Part shown: positions 25,210 to 34,608 of the stretch, one piece after another
How positions within the stretch are numbered: the stretch's first letter is position 1
Layout: every line of letters begins with the position of its first letter
Origin: Clostridiales bacterium
GTDB taxonomy: Bacteria; Bacillota; Clostridia; Peptostreptococcales; Anaerovoracaceae
DNA length: 64,000 nucleotides
Reading direction: 5' to 3'
Assembly: GCA_015258265.1 (NCBI GenBank)
Contig: JABZIP010000007.1
Coordinates: 3,401-67,400 of the forward strand
Made by a program: the position numbers and the translations under genes
Notes under the pieces: model-generated
The model's input: the letters and a program-made list of their open reading frames with translations, nothing else
The model's database searches: none
Told to the model about the DNA's origin: nothing

Positions 25210-25240
25210 ATAAAAAATTAATGACATTTAGGCTAAAATG

Positions 25241-25271
25241 ACTATTTTTTTCAACATTAAAATAGTATAAT
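25241..25271 (+). promoter_or_regulatory. Inverted repeat at a -10 box upstream of M18 gene
   Basis: ACTATTTT/AAAATAGT (25241-25248 and 25259-25266) is a perfect 8-bp inverted repeat whose right arm runs into TATAAT (25266-25271). No clear -35 box is present at normal spacing, which would suit a promoter controlled by an activator or repressor. Confidence 0.4.
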
Positions 25272-25338
25272 AATATGTTAGTGTTAATATGAGATACTAA
25301 AGACTACATACAAATTATATATAAGGAGATAATAAAAA

Positions 25339-26733
25339 ATGAAAACGGGAAAAAATAAGAAAAATAATTCAAAATGGAAAAATGCGAATCTTCAAATGCG
25401 ACAAACTGTCATGGACTTTTCGAACGGCTATATAGATTTTTTAAACGAGGTAAAAACTGAAAGAGAAGCCGTTGCAAAGATAATAGAAATGGCCAAGCAG
25501 CATGGTTACAAGGATATAAGCACTTGCAAGCAGCTGGTTGCAGGCGATAAAGTATATGCTTCCAACAAAGGCAAATCGATTTATTTGGCTCAAATCGGAG
25601 AGGAAGAATTAACAAAAGGATTTAACTGTGTCGGATCACATATCGACGCACCAAGACTTGATTTAAAGCAAAATCCGCTATACGAAGATGAGGGAGTTGC
25701 ACTTTTCAAAACGCATTACTATGGTGGAATTAAAAAGTATCAATGGGCTACCATTCCTTTGGCTCTTCACGGTGTAATAGCGAAAACTGACGGAAGCGTA
25801 GTAAATATGTGTATCGGAGAAGAAACCGGTGAACCTATATTTTTAATTACTGATTTACTTCCGCACCTTGCAAAAAAACAAGAAGCAAAAACACTTGCAG
25901 ACGGTATAAATGGGGAAAATTTAAATATTGTAGTAGGCTCTATGCCGCTTGAAGGGGATGAAAGCGAAAACCCTGTAAAGGCTAATATTTTAAACTATCT
26001 TAAATTACATTACGGTATGGAGGAAGAAGATTTCAGAAGTGCTGAAATAGAAGCAGTACCGGCATTTAAAGCTAAATCTCTCGGTTTTGATTCCGGTATG
26101 GTTGCTGCTTATGGACAAGATGACAGAGTTTGCGCTTACACAAGTCTTATGGCTATGCTTGCAAGCGATGAGAAACTGAAAAAGACTGCAATATGCATTT
26201 TTGCTGATAAAGAAGAAGTGGGAAGCATGGGTAACACCGGTATGGAATCTCAAAATTTTGAACTTTTTGTAATGGATTTATTGGAAAAAACAGGTATCGT
26301 GCATCCTTATGCGCTGCAGAGAACATTTTCTGCGTCGAAAGCGCTTTCTGCCGATGTAACTGCAGGATTTGATCCTACATTTCCGGAAGTAATGGAAAAA
26401 AACAATTCTTCATTTTTGGGTAATGGAGTTACTATTGAAAAATATACAGGGGCAAGGGGTAAATCAGGGGCTTCGGATGCTAACGCTGAGTTTGTAGCTT
26501 ATGTTCGTGGACTTTTTGAAAAAGACCAAATTTCATATCAAGCGTCTGAAATCGGTAGAGTAGATGAAGGCGGCGGCGGAACAATCGCTTATATACTTGC
26601 CGATAGAGGAATTGAGGTTTTGGATTGCGGAGTACCTCTACACTCTATGCATTCGCCTTATGAAACGGCAAGTAAATATGATATTTATATGGCGTACAGA
26701 GCATATAAAGCGTTTTTAAATTCAACAAAGTAA
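25339..26733 (+). CDS. M18 family aminopeptidase
   Basis: A 464-residue zinc aminopeptidase of the M18 (aspartyl aminopeptidase/aminopeptidase I) family, which trims N-terminal residues from peptides in the cytoplasm. Metal-binding blocks: VGSHIDAPRLDLK near residue 97, FADKEEVGSMGNTGM near 295, SADVTAGFDPTFPE, and the terminal GVPLHSMHSPYE with its His ligand. The N-terminal ETASKYD and YGGIKKYQWAT strands also fit the clostridial branch of the family. The ribosome site AAGGAGA is clear. The gene has its own promoter region and is followed after 12 bases by an acyltransferase. Confidence 0.93.
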   Translation: MKTGKNKKNNSKWKNANLQMRQTVMDFSNGYIDFLNEVKTEREAVAKIIEMAKQHGYKDISTCKQLVAGDKVYASNKGKSIYLAQIGEEELTKGFNCVGSHIDAPRLDLKQNPLYEDEGVALFKTHYYGGIKKYQWATIPLALHGVIAKTDGSVVNMCIGEETGEPIFLITDLLPHLAKKQEAKTLADGINGENLNIVVGSMPLEGDESENPVKANILNYLKLHYGMEEEDFRSAEIEAVPAFKAKSLGFDSGMVAAYGQDDRVCAYTSLMAMLASDEKLKKTAICIFADKEEVGSMGNTGMESQNFELFVMDLLEKTGIVHPYALQRTFSASKALSADVTAGFDPTFPEVMEKNNSSFLGNGVTIEKYTGARGKSGASDANAEFVAYVRGLFEKDQISYQASEIGRVDEGGGGTIAYILADRGIEVLDCGVPLHSMHSPYETASKYDIYMAYRAYKAFLNSTK

Positions 26734-26745
26734 TAGGAGATATAA

Positions 26746-28161
26746 ATGCTGTTTTCTTCGCTGATTTTTATTACTGTATTTTTGCCTATCGTAATATTTT
26801 TATATTACACGGTTTTTAGGTTTAATCGTACGCTGCAAAATGTATTTTTGTTTTTAGCAAGTATAGGATTTTACGCTTGGGGCGAACCCAAATTTGTTTT
26901 TGTACTTCTTTGCTCAATTTTTATGAATTGGGTATTCGGTTTGATTATTGATAAATTCCGTGATGATAAGGTTAAAGCGAGAATTATAATTTTTGCAATG
27001 CTACTCGCAAATTTGAGCATAATTTTCGTGTTTAAGTATTTGACATTTACATTAAAGAATATCGAGATTATCGCTCATAAAAATTGGACAATTCCAAACA
27101 TAGCATTGCCGATTGGAATATCGTTTTTTACATTCCAAGCCATATCTTATGTTATAGATATTTATAGAAAAAAAGGAGATGTGCAAAAGAATCCTTTGAA
27201 TGTAGGACTGTATATATCGTTTTTCCCGCAGTTGGTGGCAGGACCGATTGTTCGTTATGAAACTGTAGCAAAAGAAATTGCAAATAGAAAAGAAAACTTG
27301 AAAGATTTTTCCGACGGTGCAAATAGATTTGTCATAGGTCTTGCAAAAAAAGTTTTAATTGCAAATAATGTTGCGCTTGTTGCCGATACTGCTTATGCAT
27401 TGCTAGGTTACGGAAAGTTATCGATGAGTATGGCGTGGCTTGGAGCAATTTGCTATACTTTGCAAATATATTATGATTTTTCGGGATATTCTGACATGGC
27501 AATCGGACTTGGACGTATGTTCGGATTTCATTTTAATGAAAACTTTAACTATCCTTACATATCTAAATCTATAGGTGAATTCTGGCGAAGGTGGCATATT
27601 TCGCTAGGTACATGGTTTAGAGATTATGTATATATTCCGCTTGGAGGAAGCAGGGTTAAGACGAAGAGCAGGCTGTATTTGAATCTTTTTGTAGTATGGG
27701 TTCTTACAGGCATATGGCATGGTGCGAATTGGACATTTATATGTTGGGGGCTCATGTATTTTGTGCTTCTTGCTGCAGAAAAATCGTTGAATTTGGGTGC
27801 GGGGACAAAGTTTGGAGTTTTAAGGCACATATACACCTTGTTATTTGTTGTATGCGGATGGGTACTGTTTCGTGCACCGAGCACGGCGGAAGCGAAAGCA
27901 TATCTTACAACTATGTTTGTCCCGACAGCCAATGGCATAGTGGATATGGATTTCCTATTCCAAATGCGTGAATTTGGTGTTTTTATTGCACTGGGAATTT
28001 TGTTCGCCGTACCTGTGTTTGCCAAGTTCGAAAAGAGCAAGTTTGCAGCTTCCAAGATAGGACAGGCTGTTTACATCGTAGGATTGATGTTTTTGTTTTT
28101 AGGCGTAATTTCATATTTGGTAAAGGGTGCATATAATCCATTCATTTATTTTAATTTTTAG
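26746..28161 (+). CDS. MBOAT family membrane O-acyltransferase
   Basis: A 471-residue integral membrane protein with about eleven hydrophobic helices, of the AlgI/DltB/PatA-like MBOAT family. Such proteins pass acyl groups across the membrane onto sugars or wall polymers. The catalytic His is in LTGIWHGANWTF near residue 320. The SIGEFWRRWHISLGTWFRDY block preceding it is characteristic. Directly downstream is a DHHW protein of the AlgJ/AlgX type that usually completes the transfer outside the membrane. O-acetylation of a surface polysaccharide is the likely job; the acceptor is unknown. Confidence 0.94.
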   Translation: MLFSSLIFITVFLPIVIFLYYTVFRFNRTLQNVFLFLASIGFYAWGEPKFVFVLLCSIFMNWVFGLIIDKFRDDKVKARIIIFAMLLANLSIIFVFKYLTFTLKNIEIIAHKNWTIPNIALPIGISFFTFQAISYVIDIYRKKGDVQKNPLNVGLYISFFPQLVAGPIVRYETVAKEIANRKENLKDFSDGANRFVIGLAKKVLIANNVALVADTAYALLGYGKLSMSMAWLGAICYTLQIYYDFSGYSDMAIGLGRMFGFHFNENFNYPYISKSIGEFWRRWHISLGTWFRDYVYIPLGGSRVKTKSRLYLNLFVVWVLTGIWHGANWTFICWGLMYFVLLAAEKSLNLGAGTKFGVLRHIYTLLFVVCGWVLFRAPSTAEAKAYLTTMFVPTANGIVDMDFLFQMREFGVFIALGILFAVPVFAKFEKSKFAASKIGQAVYIVGLMFLFLGVISYLVKGAYNPFIYFNF

Positions 28162-28170
28162 GAGGCTTAT

Positions 28171-29400
28171 TTGAAAATTAAAATTGAGCGCAATCATATC
28201 GTTGCATTGGTATTTAGTTTAATAATTTACGGCATGTTTGTAGGTATGTTTTTTAGTACAAGTGAAAATCCAATAAGTTATTTTCTGACAAAGTACAGAA
28301 CGGAAGTATTGCCGGGAACGCAGTTCTTTGACAAAATTCAAAAAGCTACAAAGATTGCGGAAAATACCGTTACGGAAAAAGCGTTTTTGACACCGTTTTA
28401 CATCGAGGAATACGGTTTGATTCAAAGGGCGGCAGGTAAACGTGCGTTGGCGGATGCAGGCTATGGTGAAATATATAAAACCAAGTACAATCAAATAACT
28501 TTTAAAATAAGCAAAAAAGATGAGCAAGTAGAAGCGGCGTTTATCAAGGTAAAAGCGCTTAAAGAAAGTCTGGATGCACTTGGAATTCCGTTTTTGTATG
28601 TTCAGGCACCGTTTAAATTGAGCGGTGGGGAAAATCAGTTGCCTATAACAAGGGAAGATTTTTCGGATTACAATGTCGACAAGTTTCTTGAATTATTGGG
28701 TGAAAATAATATTGATTATATTGATTTACGAAAATTTTTTGAGCAAGAAGGAAAGACTGCAAAAGAAGTTTTTTACGATACCGATCACCACTGGAAAACA
28801 GAATCGGCTTTCGCAGCAACCGGCTATATCGAAAAAAATCTTAATGAACATTACGGATTTTCGATTGATAAAAAATATCGCGATATTAAAAATTTCAATC
28901 AAAAAATTACACCTAATTGTTTTTTGGGCTCAATGGGCAGAAGAACAGGTATGATGTATGCGGGACTTGATGATTTCAACCTCATTACACCTAAATTTGA
29001 AACGAGCTTCACATTAACTGAAATAGAAAACGGTGAGAAAAAAGTTTACGACGGAAGTTTTGAAAATGCAATTTTGGACAGTCAATATCTTGGCAATGAA
29101 AAAAAATTCACGCCATACTTGAACAGGTATGCCGTATATCACGGTGATAATGAGGAATTGATTTTTAAAAACAATTTGGTAAACAAAGGAAAAGTATTGA
29201 TGATAAAGGATTCTTTCGGAATTCCGGTTTATTCGTTTTTGTCGCTGGGCGTTTCTGAGGTGCGGGCACTTGATTTAAGACTTTTCAAACGCTCTGTAAG
29301 CGAGTATGCAAAAAACAATAAGCCTGATGTCGTTTTACTTATGTATAACGCAGATGCTTTTGGCGATATAATGTATAATTTTGAGGGGGATGATCAATGA
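28171..29400 (+). CDS. DHHW family protein (AlgJ/AlgX-like partner)
   Basis: A 409-residue protein with one N-terminal membrane anchor (about residues 9-27) and an outside domain. The YDTDHHWKTESAF motif near residue 205 is the DHHW signature of SGNH-like acetyltransfer partners. KDSFGIPVYSFLS near the C-terminus provides a candidate Ser block. Such proteins act with an MBOAT, here the gene 9 bases upstream. The start is TTG with AGGAGG upstream. Its last four bases overlap the next start (ATGA), tying all three genes together. Confidence 0.88.
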   Translation: MKIKIERNHIVALVFSLIIYGMFVGMFFSTSENPISYFLTKYRTEVLPGTQFFDKIQKATKIAENTVTEKAFLTPFYIEEYGLIQRAAGKRALADAGYGEIYKTKYNQITFKISKKDEQVEAAFIKVKALKESLDALGIPFLYVQAPFKLSGGENQLPITREDFSDYNVDKFLELLGENNIDYIDLRKFFEQEGKTAKEVFYDTDHHWKTESAFAATGYIEKNLNEHYGFSIDKKYRDIKNFNQKITPNCFLGSMGRRTGMMYAGLDDFNLITPKFETSFTLTEIENGEKKVYDGSFENAILDSQYLGNEKKFTPYLNRYAVYHGDNEELIFKNNLVNKGKVLMIKDSFGIPVYSFLSLGVSEVRALDLRLFKRSVSEYAKNNKPDVVLLMYNADAFGDIMYNFEGDDQ

Positions 29401-31742
29401 AAAAACTGGAGAAAAGTGTAGTAATACTGCTTATAATAAGTGTATTTTTTGCATTTTCGGGATTTGCATATTACGACGGAATAGGAAATGTTCATTACGA
29501 TGCAAGCAAGCAAATTTTTAAGGATACATATTATTCGGAGCAGATAGGACAGTCGACAGTCGGTAATCAGCATGCCTATTTTGTAGTATCAAATTTGTCT
29601 ACGAGCAATTTGCTTCCGATAGTTTATTCGGGGCAGGTAAGGAGTGCTGTTACCGTAGGGCATATGGTAAAATATATGGAAGCGGCAGGTTATAGCGTAA
29701 TTGCAGCAATAAATGGAGATATATTCGATACATCGTCTGCAACCCCTAAGGGATTTACAATGCATGCAGGGAATATTATAAGCTCAGGTTACGCATCTGA
29801 AAAGGTTGTAGTGTTTGATAGTGCAGGAAGGGCATCTTTACAGCCGTCGAGTGTTACATTCAGCGTGTCGGGTGAAATTAAATTTAATTCGGGAAATACA
29901 TTACCAAGTACTACGGATTCAAACGGACTGACACTTGAAACTCCTATACTGACACCGGAGGTGATACAGACTACGTTTAAGCGAAATATCGACTTTGTAA
30001 ATGTTCCGCATGGAGGAGCAAAAGGTTTGCATCTGTATAACCGCCATTACGCTGAAAGTACAAAAACACAAGGTAGTTGTATAGAGGTTGTCGTAGATTG
30101 CGCATCGGCAGAAAATACTCAGCTCAAGGTGGGGAAAGTTATCAAAGGTACTGTAAAAGCGGTTAATGTAGATGCGAGAAATACTCTCATAGGCGAAAAT
30201 GAAATAGTACTTTCTACACCTTCCGGCTCGGATTCGGCATCGCAGCTATATTCTATGGTTGTAGGAAGTAATGTTGAAATAGCGGTATCTTCTAACGGAA
30301 ATACGGCATACGATAATGCGAGCGAAGCATTTGGTGTTTACTATACTATACTTGAAAACGGAAATCTTGCTGTGGGCGGAACAAATTTGAATCCAAGAAC
30401 CGCTCTGGGAATTAAAGCGGACGGATCAGTTGTACTTTATGTCTTAGACGGAAGAACGGCGAATGCCAAAGGAATGGGACTTACAGATCTTGCAAAGCAT
30501 ATGCGGGCTTTGGGATGTATTCATGTGGCAAATTTGGATGGGGGCGGTTCGTCAACATTATATGCAAGGCTTCCGGGTGTCGACGGCAAGGCTACGAGGA
30601 AAAATACACCTGCGGGAAACAGCGAAAGAAAAGTTGCAAACGGGTTTATGCTGGCATATAAGACGGGAAATACTGACGGTAATGTGAGCAGAATCGGAGT
30701 GTATCCAATGCAGTCTTTGCTTTTGCCGGGTGCCAGTATTAAACTGGAATCAATCGGTCTTAATTCGAATTTTGAAACAGTTACAAAGTCTATCAATCCT
30801 GTATATACGGTTTCAAACGGAAATGGCAGTATTGATGCAAACGGTGTTTATACGGCAGGCAATACCGAAGGGAATGTAAATATTTCAGCTACGCTTGGGA
30901 ACGCCGTTGGAGAAACGCAGGTAACAGTTGTAAAGAACGGACTTACAATTACACCGTCTATTACAGGACTAAAAATCAATCCGAAAGAAACCAAAGATAT
31001 AAATATGAAAGTAATGCAAGGCAATGTAAAGGTGGTTTCGAGCGATAATTTATTTACATATAGCTGTGATGCGAATATAGGGGGAATAGACGCGAACGGA
31101 CTGTTTACAGCGGTAGACAAAAATGGAGAAAAAGGGTACATATACATTAAATACGATAATTACAGCGTATCCATACCTGTTCAAGTAGGCGAAGATATAA
31201 AAGGGTTCTCTGATATTTACGGACATTGGGCGGCAAATGTTATTACGGAACTGGCAGGCAAAGGCATAGTAAACGGAATAGGCAACAATATGTTTAATCC
31301 TGACGGCAATTTAACCAGAGCGCAGTTTATGGCGCTACTTGCAAAGCTGTCGGGAGACGATGTTTCAAAGTCGCCTGCACAATTCTTCTATGATGTTGCA
31401 GGAACGGAATGGTTCGCACAGTATGTATATTGGGGCATGGAAAAAGGAATTACAAACGGTTCGAATCCGAACGAATTTTCTCCAAATGCCAATATTACAC
31501 GAGAGCAAATGTGTACCATGCTTTGTAAATATGCAATTATGAAGGGAATTAGTTTGCCGCAGACAAAGGAAAATGTAACTTTTAAAGATCAAAATAAAAT
31601 ATCCTATTGGGCAAAAGATTATATAATGACAGTTGCAGGGGCGGGAATAGTGAGCGGAACGCCTGACGGCAATTTTGAACCGAACGGAAACGCAACTAGG
31701 GCGCAATCAGCAATGATTATCTATAAATTCATCAATATGTAG
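29397..31742 (+). CDS. SLH-anchored phosphodiester glycosidase domain protein
   Basis: A 781-residue exported protein. Residues 1-24 form a signal peptide (KK, then a hydrophobic run ending near GFAYYD). A phosphodiester glycosidase (NAGPA) domain covers about 60-420, with NPRTALGIKADGSVVLYVLD and the LDGGGSSTLYA motif. A bacterial Ig-like region covers about 435-590. Three S-layer homology repeats follow (about 602-648, 660-715 and 724-781), each with a TRAQ/TREQ-type motif. NAGPA relatives remove N-acetylglucosamine from phosphodiesters, so wall-polymer trimming is plausible. The SLH repeats should bind pyruvylated wall polysaccharide. Cotranscribed with the acylation pair. Confidence 0.93.
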   Translation: MKKLEKSVVILLIISVFFAFSGFAYYDGIGNVHYDASKQIFKDTYYSEQIGQSTVGNQHAYFVVSNLSTSNLLPIVYSGQVRSAVTVGHMVKYMEAAGYSVIAAINGDIFDTSSATPKGFTMHAGNIISSGYASEKVVVFDSAGRASLQPSSVTFSVSGEIKFNSGNTLPSTTDSNGLTLETPILTPEVIQTTFKRNIDFVNVPHGGAKGLHLYNRHYAESTKTQGSCIEVVVDCASAENTQLKVGKVIKGTVKAVNVDARNTLIGENEIVLSTPSGSDSASQLYSMVVGSNVEIAVSSNGNTAYDNASEAFGVYYTILENGNLAVGGTNLNPRTALGIKADGSVVLYVLDGRTANAKGMGLTDLAKHMRALGCIHVANLDGGGSSTLYARLPGVDGKATRKNTPAGNSERKVANGFMLAYKTGNTDGNVSRIGVYPMQSLLLPGASIKLESIGLNSNFETVTKSINPVYTVSNGNGSIDANGVYTAGNTEGNVNISATLGNAVGETQVTVVKNGLTITPSITGLKINPKETKDINMKVMQGNVKVVSSDNLFTYSCDANIGGIDANGLFTAVDKNGEKGYIYIKYDNYSVSIPVQVGEDIKGFSDIYGHWAANVITELAGKGIVNGIGNNMFNPDGNLTRAQFMALLAKLSGDDVSKSPAQFFYDVAGTEWFAQYVYWGMEKGITNGSNPNEFSPNANITREQMCTMLCKYAIMKGISLPQTKENVTFKDQNKISYWAKDYIMTVAGAGIVSGTPDGNFEPNGNATRAQSAMIIYKFINM

Positions 31743-31756
31743 AGCAGGAGGAATAA

Positions 31757-33010
31757 ATGATAAAGGTAGAAAAATTAGACTCAGGTATAACACTGGTAAA
31801 ACACAAACTTGTAGAAAGCCACGCAATAGGTATGGCTATATTTGTAAAAGCAGGAGTTGTAACCGAGGATGAAAACGAAAAAGGAATTTCCCATTTAATG
31901 GAGCATATGCATTTTAAGGGAACCAAGAATTACACACAAAGGGAATTGGCATTTATAACTGATTCCTTGGGAGGGAATTTAAACGCTTATACAACAAAAG
32001 AGTCGACTTGCTATTACGCAAAGGTGCTTGATGATAATGGACCTAAGGCGGCAACGGTATTACTGGATATGCTAAACAATTCCACTTTTGATCCTGAGGA
32101 GCTGGAAAAGGAAAAAATGGTTGTAATTGAGGAAATGAATATGACGGACGATGATCCCGATGAATTCATTTTTGAAAAAGTGCAGCTTCATGTGCTAAAA
32201 GGCGGTTCGTATGGAAATAAAATTTTGGGTACGGAGGAATCGGTTTCGGGCTGCACAAGTCAAATGCTATTTGATTACAAGAAAAAGCATTATACGCAAG
32301 ATAATGTTATAGTAGCAATCGCAAGCGGGGAAAATGATAGAGGTGTTGCAAAGATTTTGGAAGACGGAATAAAGCATTGGAATGTGGCTGAAAGCGTGAA
32401 ACCGTTTGTGGAAAGCGATCCTTATTCTCCGGAATATTTCAGCGCGGTAAGGCATGTTGAACAATCGCATATGCTCATGGCAATTCCGTCTATTTCGGTA
32501 GAACACGAATGCGCGCCTGCCAGAAAGCTGGCATCTTTGATTTTAGGTGGCGGTATGTCTTCAAGATTGTTCCAAAAAATTAGAGAGGAACAGGGACTTG
32601 CATATTCCATATACGCGTCGGATTATTCTTTCTCGAAAGAAGGAACGCATATAATTTCGGCAGGAGTTGCGACGAACAGACTTGAAAGTGCAATCAAATC
32701 AATTAGAGCGGAACTTGAATATTTCAAAAATGGAGGGGTTAATCAAAACGAACTTGAACTTGCAAAAGAAATATTGAAAACTAATACGGTATTTTCGTAT
32801 GACAATATGATGAAAACACTGCACTATGCGGCTACTTCGCAGCTCTTGTTAAACAAAGTAAAGACATTGGATGAAATCTTAGCTAAAATTGATGCGGTTA
32901 CCATTGATGATGTAAATAGGGAAGCGGCAGTAATAGGCGCAAGTGAAAATTATACAGTAGGTTTGGTTTCCGATAATGAATACGATGTGGAAAGGATATA
33001 TAAAAGCTGA
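31757..33010 (+). CDS. M16 family zinc protease
   Basis: A 417-residue peptidase of the M16 (processing protease/YmxG-PqqL) family. The inverted zinc motif HLMEH lies at residues 46-50, in a GISHLMEHMHFKGT block, and the distal Glu falls in the VIEEMNMTDDDPDE region. A second, non-catalytic half contains the LGGGMSSRLFQKIREEQGLAYS substrate-clamp pattern. No signal peptide, so it is cytoplasmic. AGGAGG ribosome site. Its TGA stop shares a base with the ATG of dut. Confidence 0.94.
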   Translation: MIKVEKLDSGITLVKHKLVESHAIGMAIFVKAGVVTEDENEKGISHLMEHMHFKGTKNYTQRELAFITDSLGGNLNAYTTKESTCYYAKVLDDNGPKAATVLLDMLNNSTFDPEELEKEKMVVIEEMNMTDDDPDEFIFEKVQLHVLKGGSYGNKILGTEESVSGCTSQMLFDYKKKHYTQDNVIVAIASGENDRGVAKILEDGIKHWNVAESVKPFVESDPYSPEYFSAVRHVEQSHMLMAIPSISVEHECAPARKLASLILGGGMSSRLFQKIREEQGLAYSIYASDYSFSKEGTHIISAGVATNRLESAIKSIRAELEYFKNGGVNQNELELAKEILKTNTVFSYDNMMKTLHYAATSQLLLNKVKTLDEILAKIDAVTIDDVNREAAVIGASENYTVGLVSDNEYDVERIYKS

Positions 33011-33525
33011 TGCAAAAAATAGCAACATTTGAAAAGGTGAGTTTTGAACAATTCAAAAAGGATTTTGAAGAAAATTGCGAAAAAGAATTATCCGAAGAAG
33101 AAATAAAGAAAATTTACGATTCTATAAAGTTACCTATCAGAGCAACTATAGGTTCGGCAGGTTATGACCTGTTTACACCAGTACCGTTTGCGCTTAAACC
33201 GAATGAAATGATAAAAATCGTTACCGGACTTAGAGTAAAAATAGAAGAAGGCTGGGTTTTAACCGTATTTCCGCGTTCAGGTTTGGGATTCAAATATCGC
33301 TTGCAGCTGAACAATACGGTAGGTGTAATCGATGCGGATTACTACGATGCGACAAATGAAGGACATATAATGGTTAAATTAACAAACGATACAAAAGAGG
33401 GTAAGATTGTTACTTTAGAAGAAAACACGGCATTTGCGCAAGGTATATTTTTACCGTTCGGAATAACAACCGATGATGAGGTATCGCAAAAACGCACCGG
33501 AGGCTTCGGTAGCACGGGTATGTAG
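33010..33525 (+). CDS. dut: dUTP diphosphatase
   Basis: A 171-residue trimeric dUTPase that hydrolyses dUTP to dUMP, keeping uracil out of DNA and supplying thymidylate synthesis. Motif 1 is GSAGYDLF (48-55), motif 2 is PRSGLGFK, motif 3 is VGVIDADYYD and motif 5 is TGGFGSTG at the C-terminus. About 40 extra residues precede motif 1. Overlaps the M16 gene by one base; cbiG follows after 8 bases. Confidence 0.94.
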   Translation: MQKIATFEKVSFEQFKKDFEENCEKELSEEEIKKIYDSIKLPIRATIGSAGYDLFTPVPFALKPNEMIKIVTGLRVKIEEGWVLTVFPRSGLGFKYRLQLNNTVGVIDADYYDATNEGHIMVKLTNDTKEGKIVTLEENTAFAQGIFLPFGITTDDEVSQKRTGGFGSTGM

Positions 33526-33533
33526 GAGAAGTT

Positions 33534-34592
33534 ATGAAAATCGCAATAATTTCGTTTACAAAAAATGGTATCGAACTGGCAAACCAAATAGATGAAACGC
33601 TAAAAGGACAGGGATTCGAGTCTGAGGCAGATGTGCTTTCAAAGACTATTGATACATCAATTAAGACTTCTCTTTCGGAGTGGACAAAAAAGAAATTTCA
33701 AACAAGAGATGCGATTATCTTTGTGGGAGCAACCGGTATTGCGGTTCGAGCAATAGCACCATATGTAAAATCAAAAGACACGGATCCTGCTATAATTTGC
33801 GTAGATGAATTGGGCAATTATGTAATATCTTTACTATCCGGTCATCTTGGAGGTGCAAACGAGCTTAGCGCAGTGCTTGCGAGAAAAATCGGGGCGGTGC
33901 CTATTATAAGTACCGCTACCGATTTGAACGGTGCCTTTGCCGTAGATACTTGGGCAAAGCGAGAGAAACTCGCGATATTGAATATAAAAGCGATAAAGGC
34001 GGTTTCATCCGGAATTTTAAACAAAGAAACGGTTTATTTATACAGCAGGTACGATATAACGGGCGAACTTCCACAATATTTAGAACTTCTGGATGAAGCG
34101 AAGTTTTTTGATTATATAAAATCAGGAAAAACGGGTATCTATATCTCTGACGGGACAGATATGCAAGAAGTTGACGATAATTTATTGCGGTTAACTCCAA
34201 AGAATTTGCATTTAGGATTCGGATGCAAAAAAGATGTATCGGATGCTCAAGTTGAAACTTTGTTTTCGCAGATAATGAACGAAAACGGCTTCATAACTAA
34301 TAGAGTTGCGAGCCTAAATTCTATCGATATAAAGGCAAATGAAAAAGCGCTTATCAACTTGGCAAAGTCGATAAATGTTCCGTTTAACACATTTTCGGCT
34401 GAAGAATTGATGAGTATAGAAGGTGAATTTACAAAATCGGGGTTTGTAAAAGCGACGGTTGGCGTAGATACCGTTTGTGAACGCGCCGCAATGTTTTCGG
34501 CGGGCGAAAATGCAAAGTTGCTCGTAAAGAAAACTGCTTTAAATGGAGTTACGGTTGCTGTCAGTGAAGCACCTGTCAGTATTAAGTTTTAA
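33534..34592 (+). CDS. cbiG: Cobalt-precorrin 5A hydrolase
   Basis: A 352-residue enzyme of the anaerobic cobalamin pathway that opens the delta-lactone of cobalt-precorrin-5A and releases acetaldehyde. The N-terminal domain contains FVGATGIAVRAIAPYVKSK and the linking LSGHLGGANELS block, both diagnostic for CbiG. The C-terminal domain has LGFGCKKDVSD. It is the first of ten cobalamin genes in a row. There is no cobalamin riboswitch in the 8-base gap upstream. Confidence 0.95.
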   Translation: MKIAIISFTKNGIELANQIDETLKGQGFESEADVLSKTIDTSIKTSLSEWTKKKFQTRDAIIFVGATGIAVRAIAPYVKSKDTDPAIICVDELGNYVISLLSGHLGGANELSAVLARKIGAVPIISTATDLNGAFAVDTWAKREKLAILNIKAIKAVSSGILNKETVYLYSRYDITGELPQYLELLDEAKFFDYIKSGKTGIYISDGTDMQEVDDNLLRLTPKNLHLGFGCKKDVSDAQVETLFSQIMNENGFITNRVASLNSIDIKANEKALINLAKSINVPFNTFSAEELMSIEGEFTKSGFVKATVGVDTVCERAAMFSAGENAKLLVKKTALNGVTVAVSEAPVSIKF

Positions 34593-34608
34593 TTTTCATG
34601 GGAGATTT

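Noticed and set aside
33000..33540. Cobalamin riboswitch upstream of cbiG
   Set aside because: The M16, dut and cbiG genes touch or nearly touch, leaving no room, and no B12-box-like sequence was noticed.
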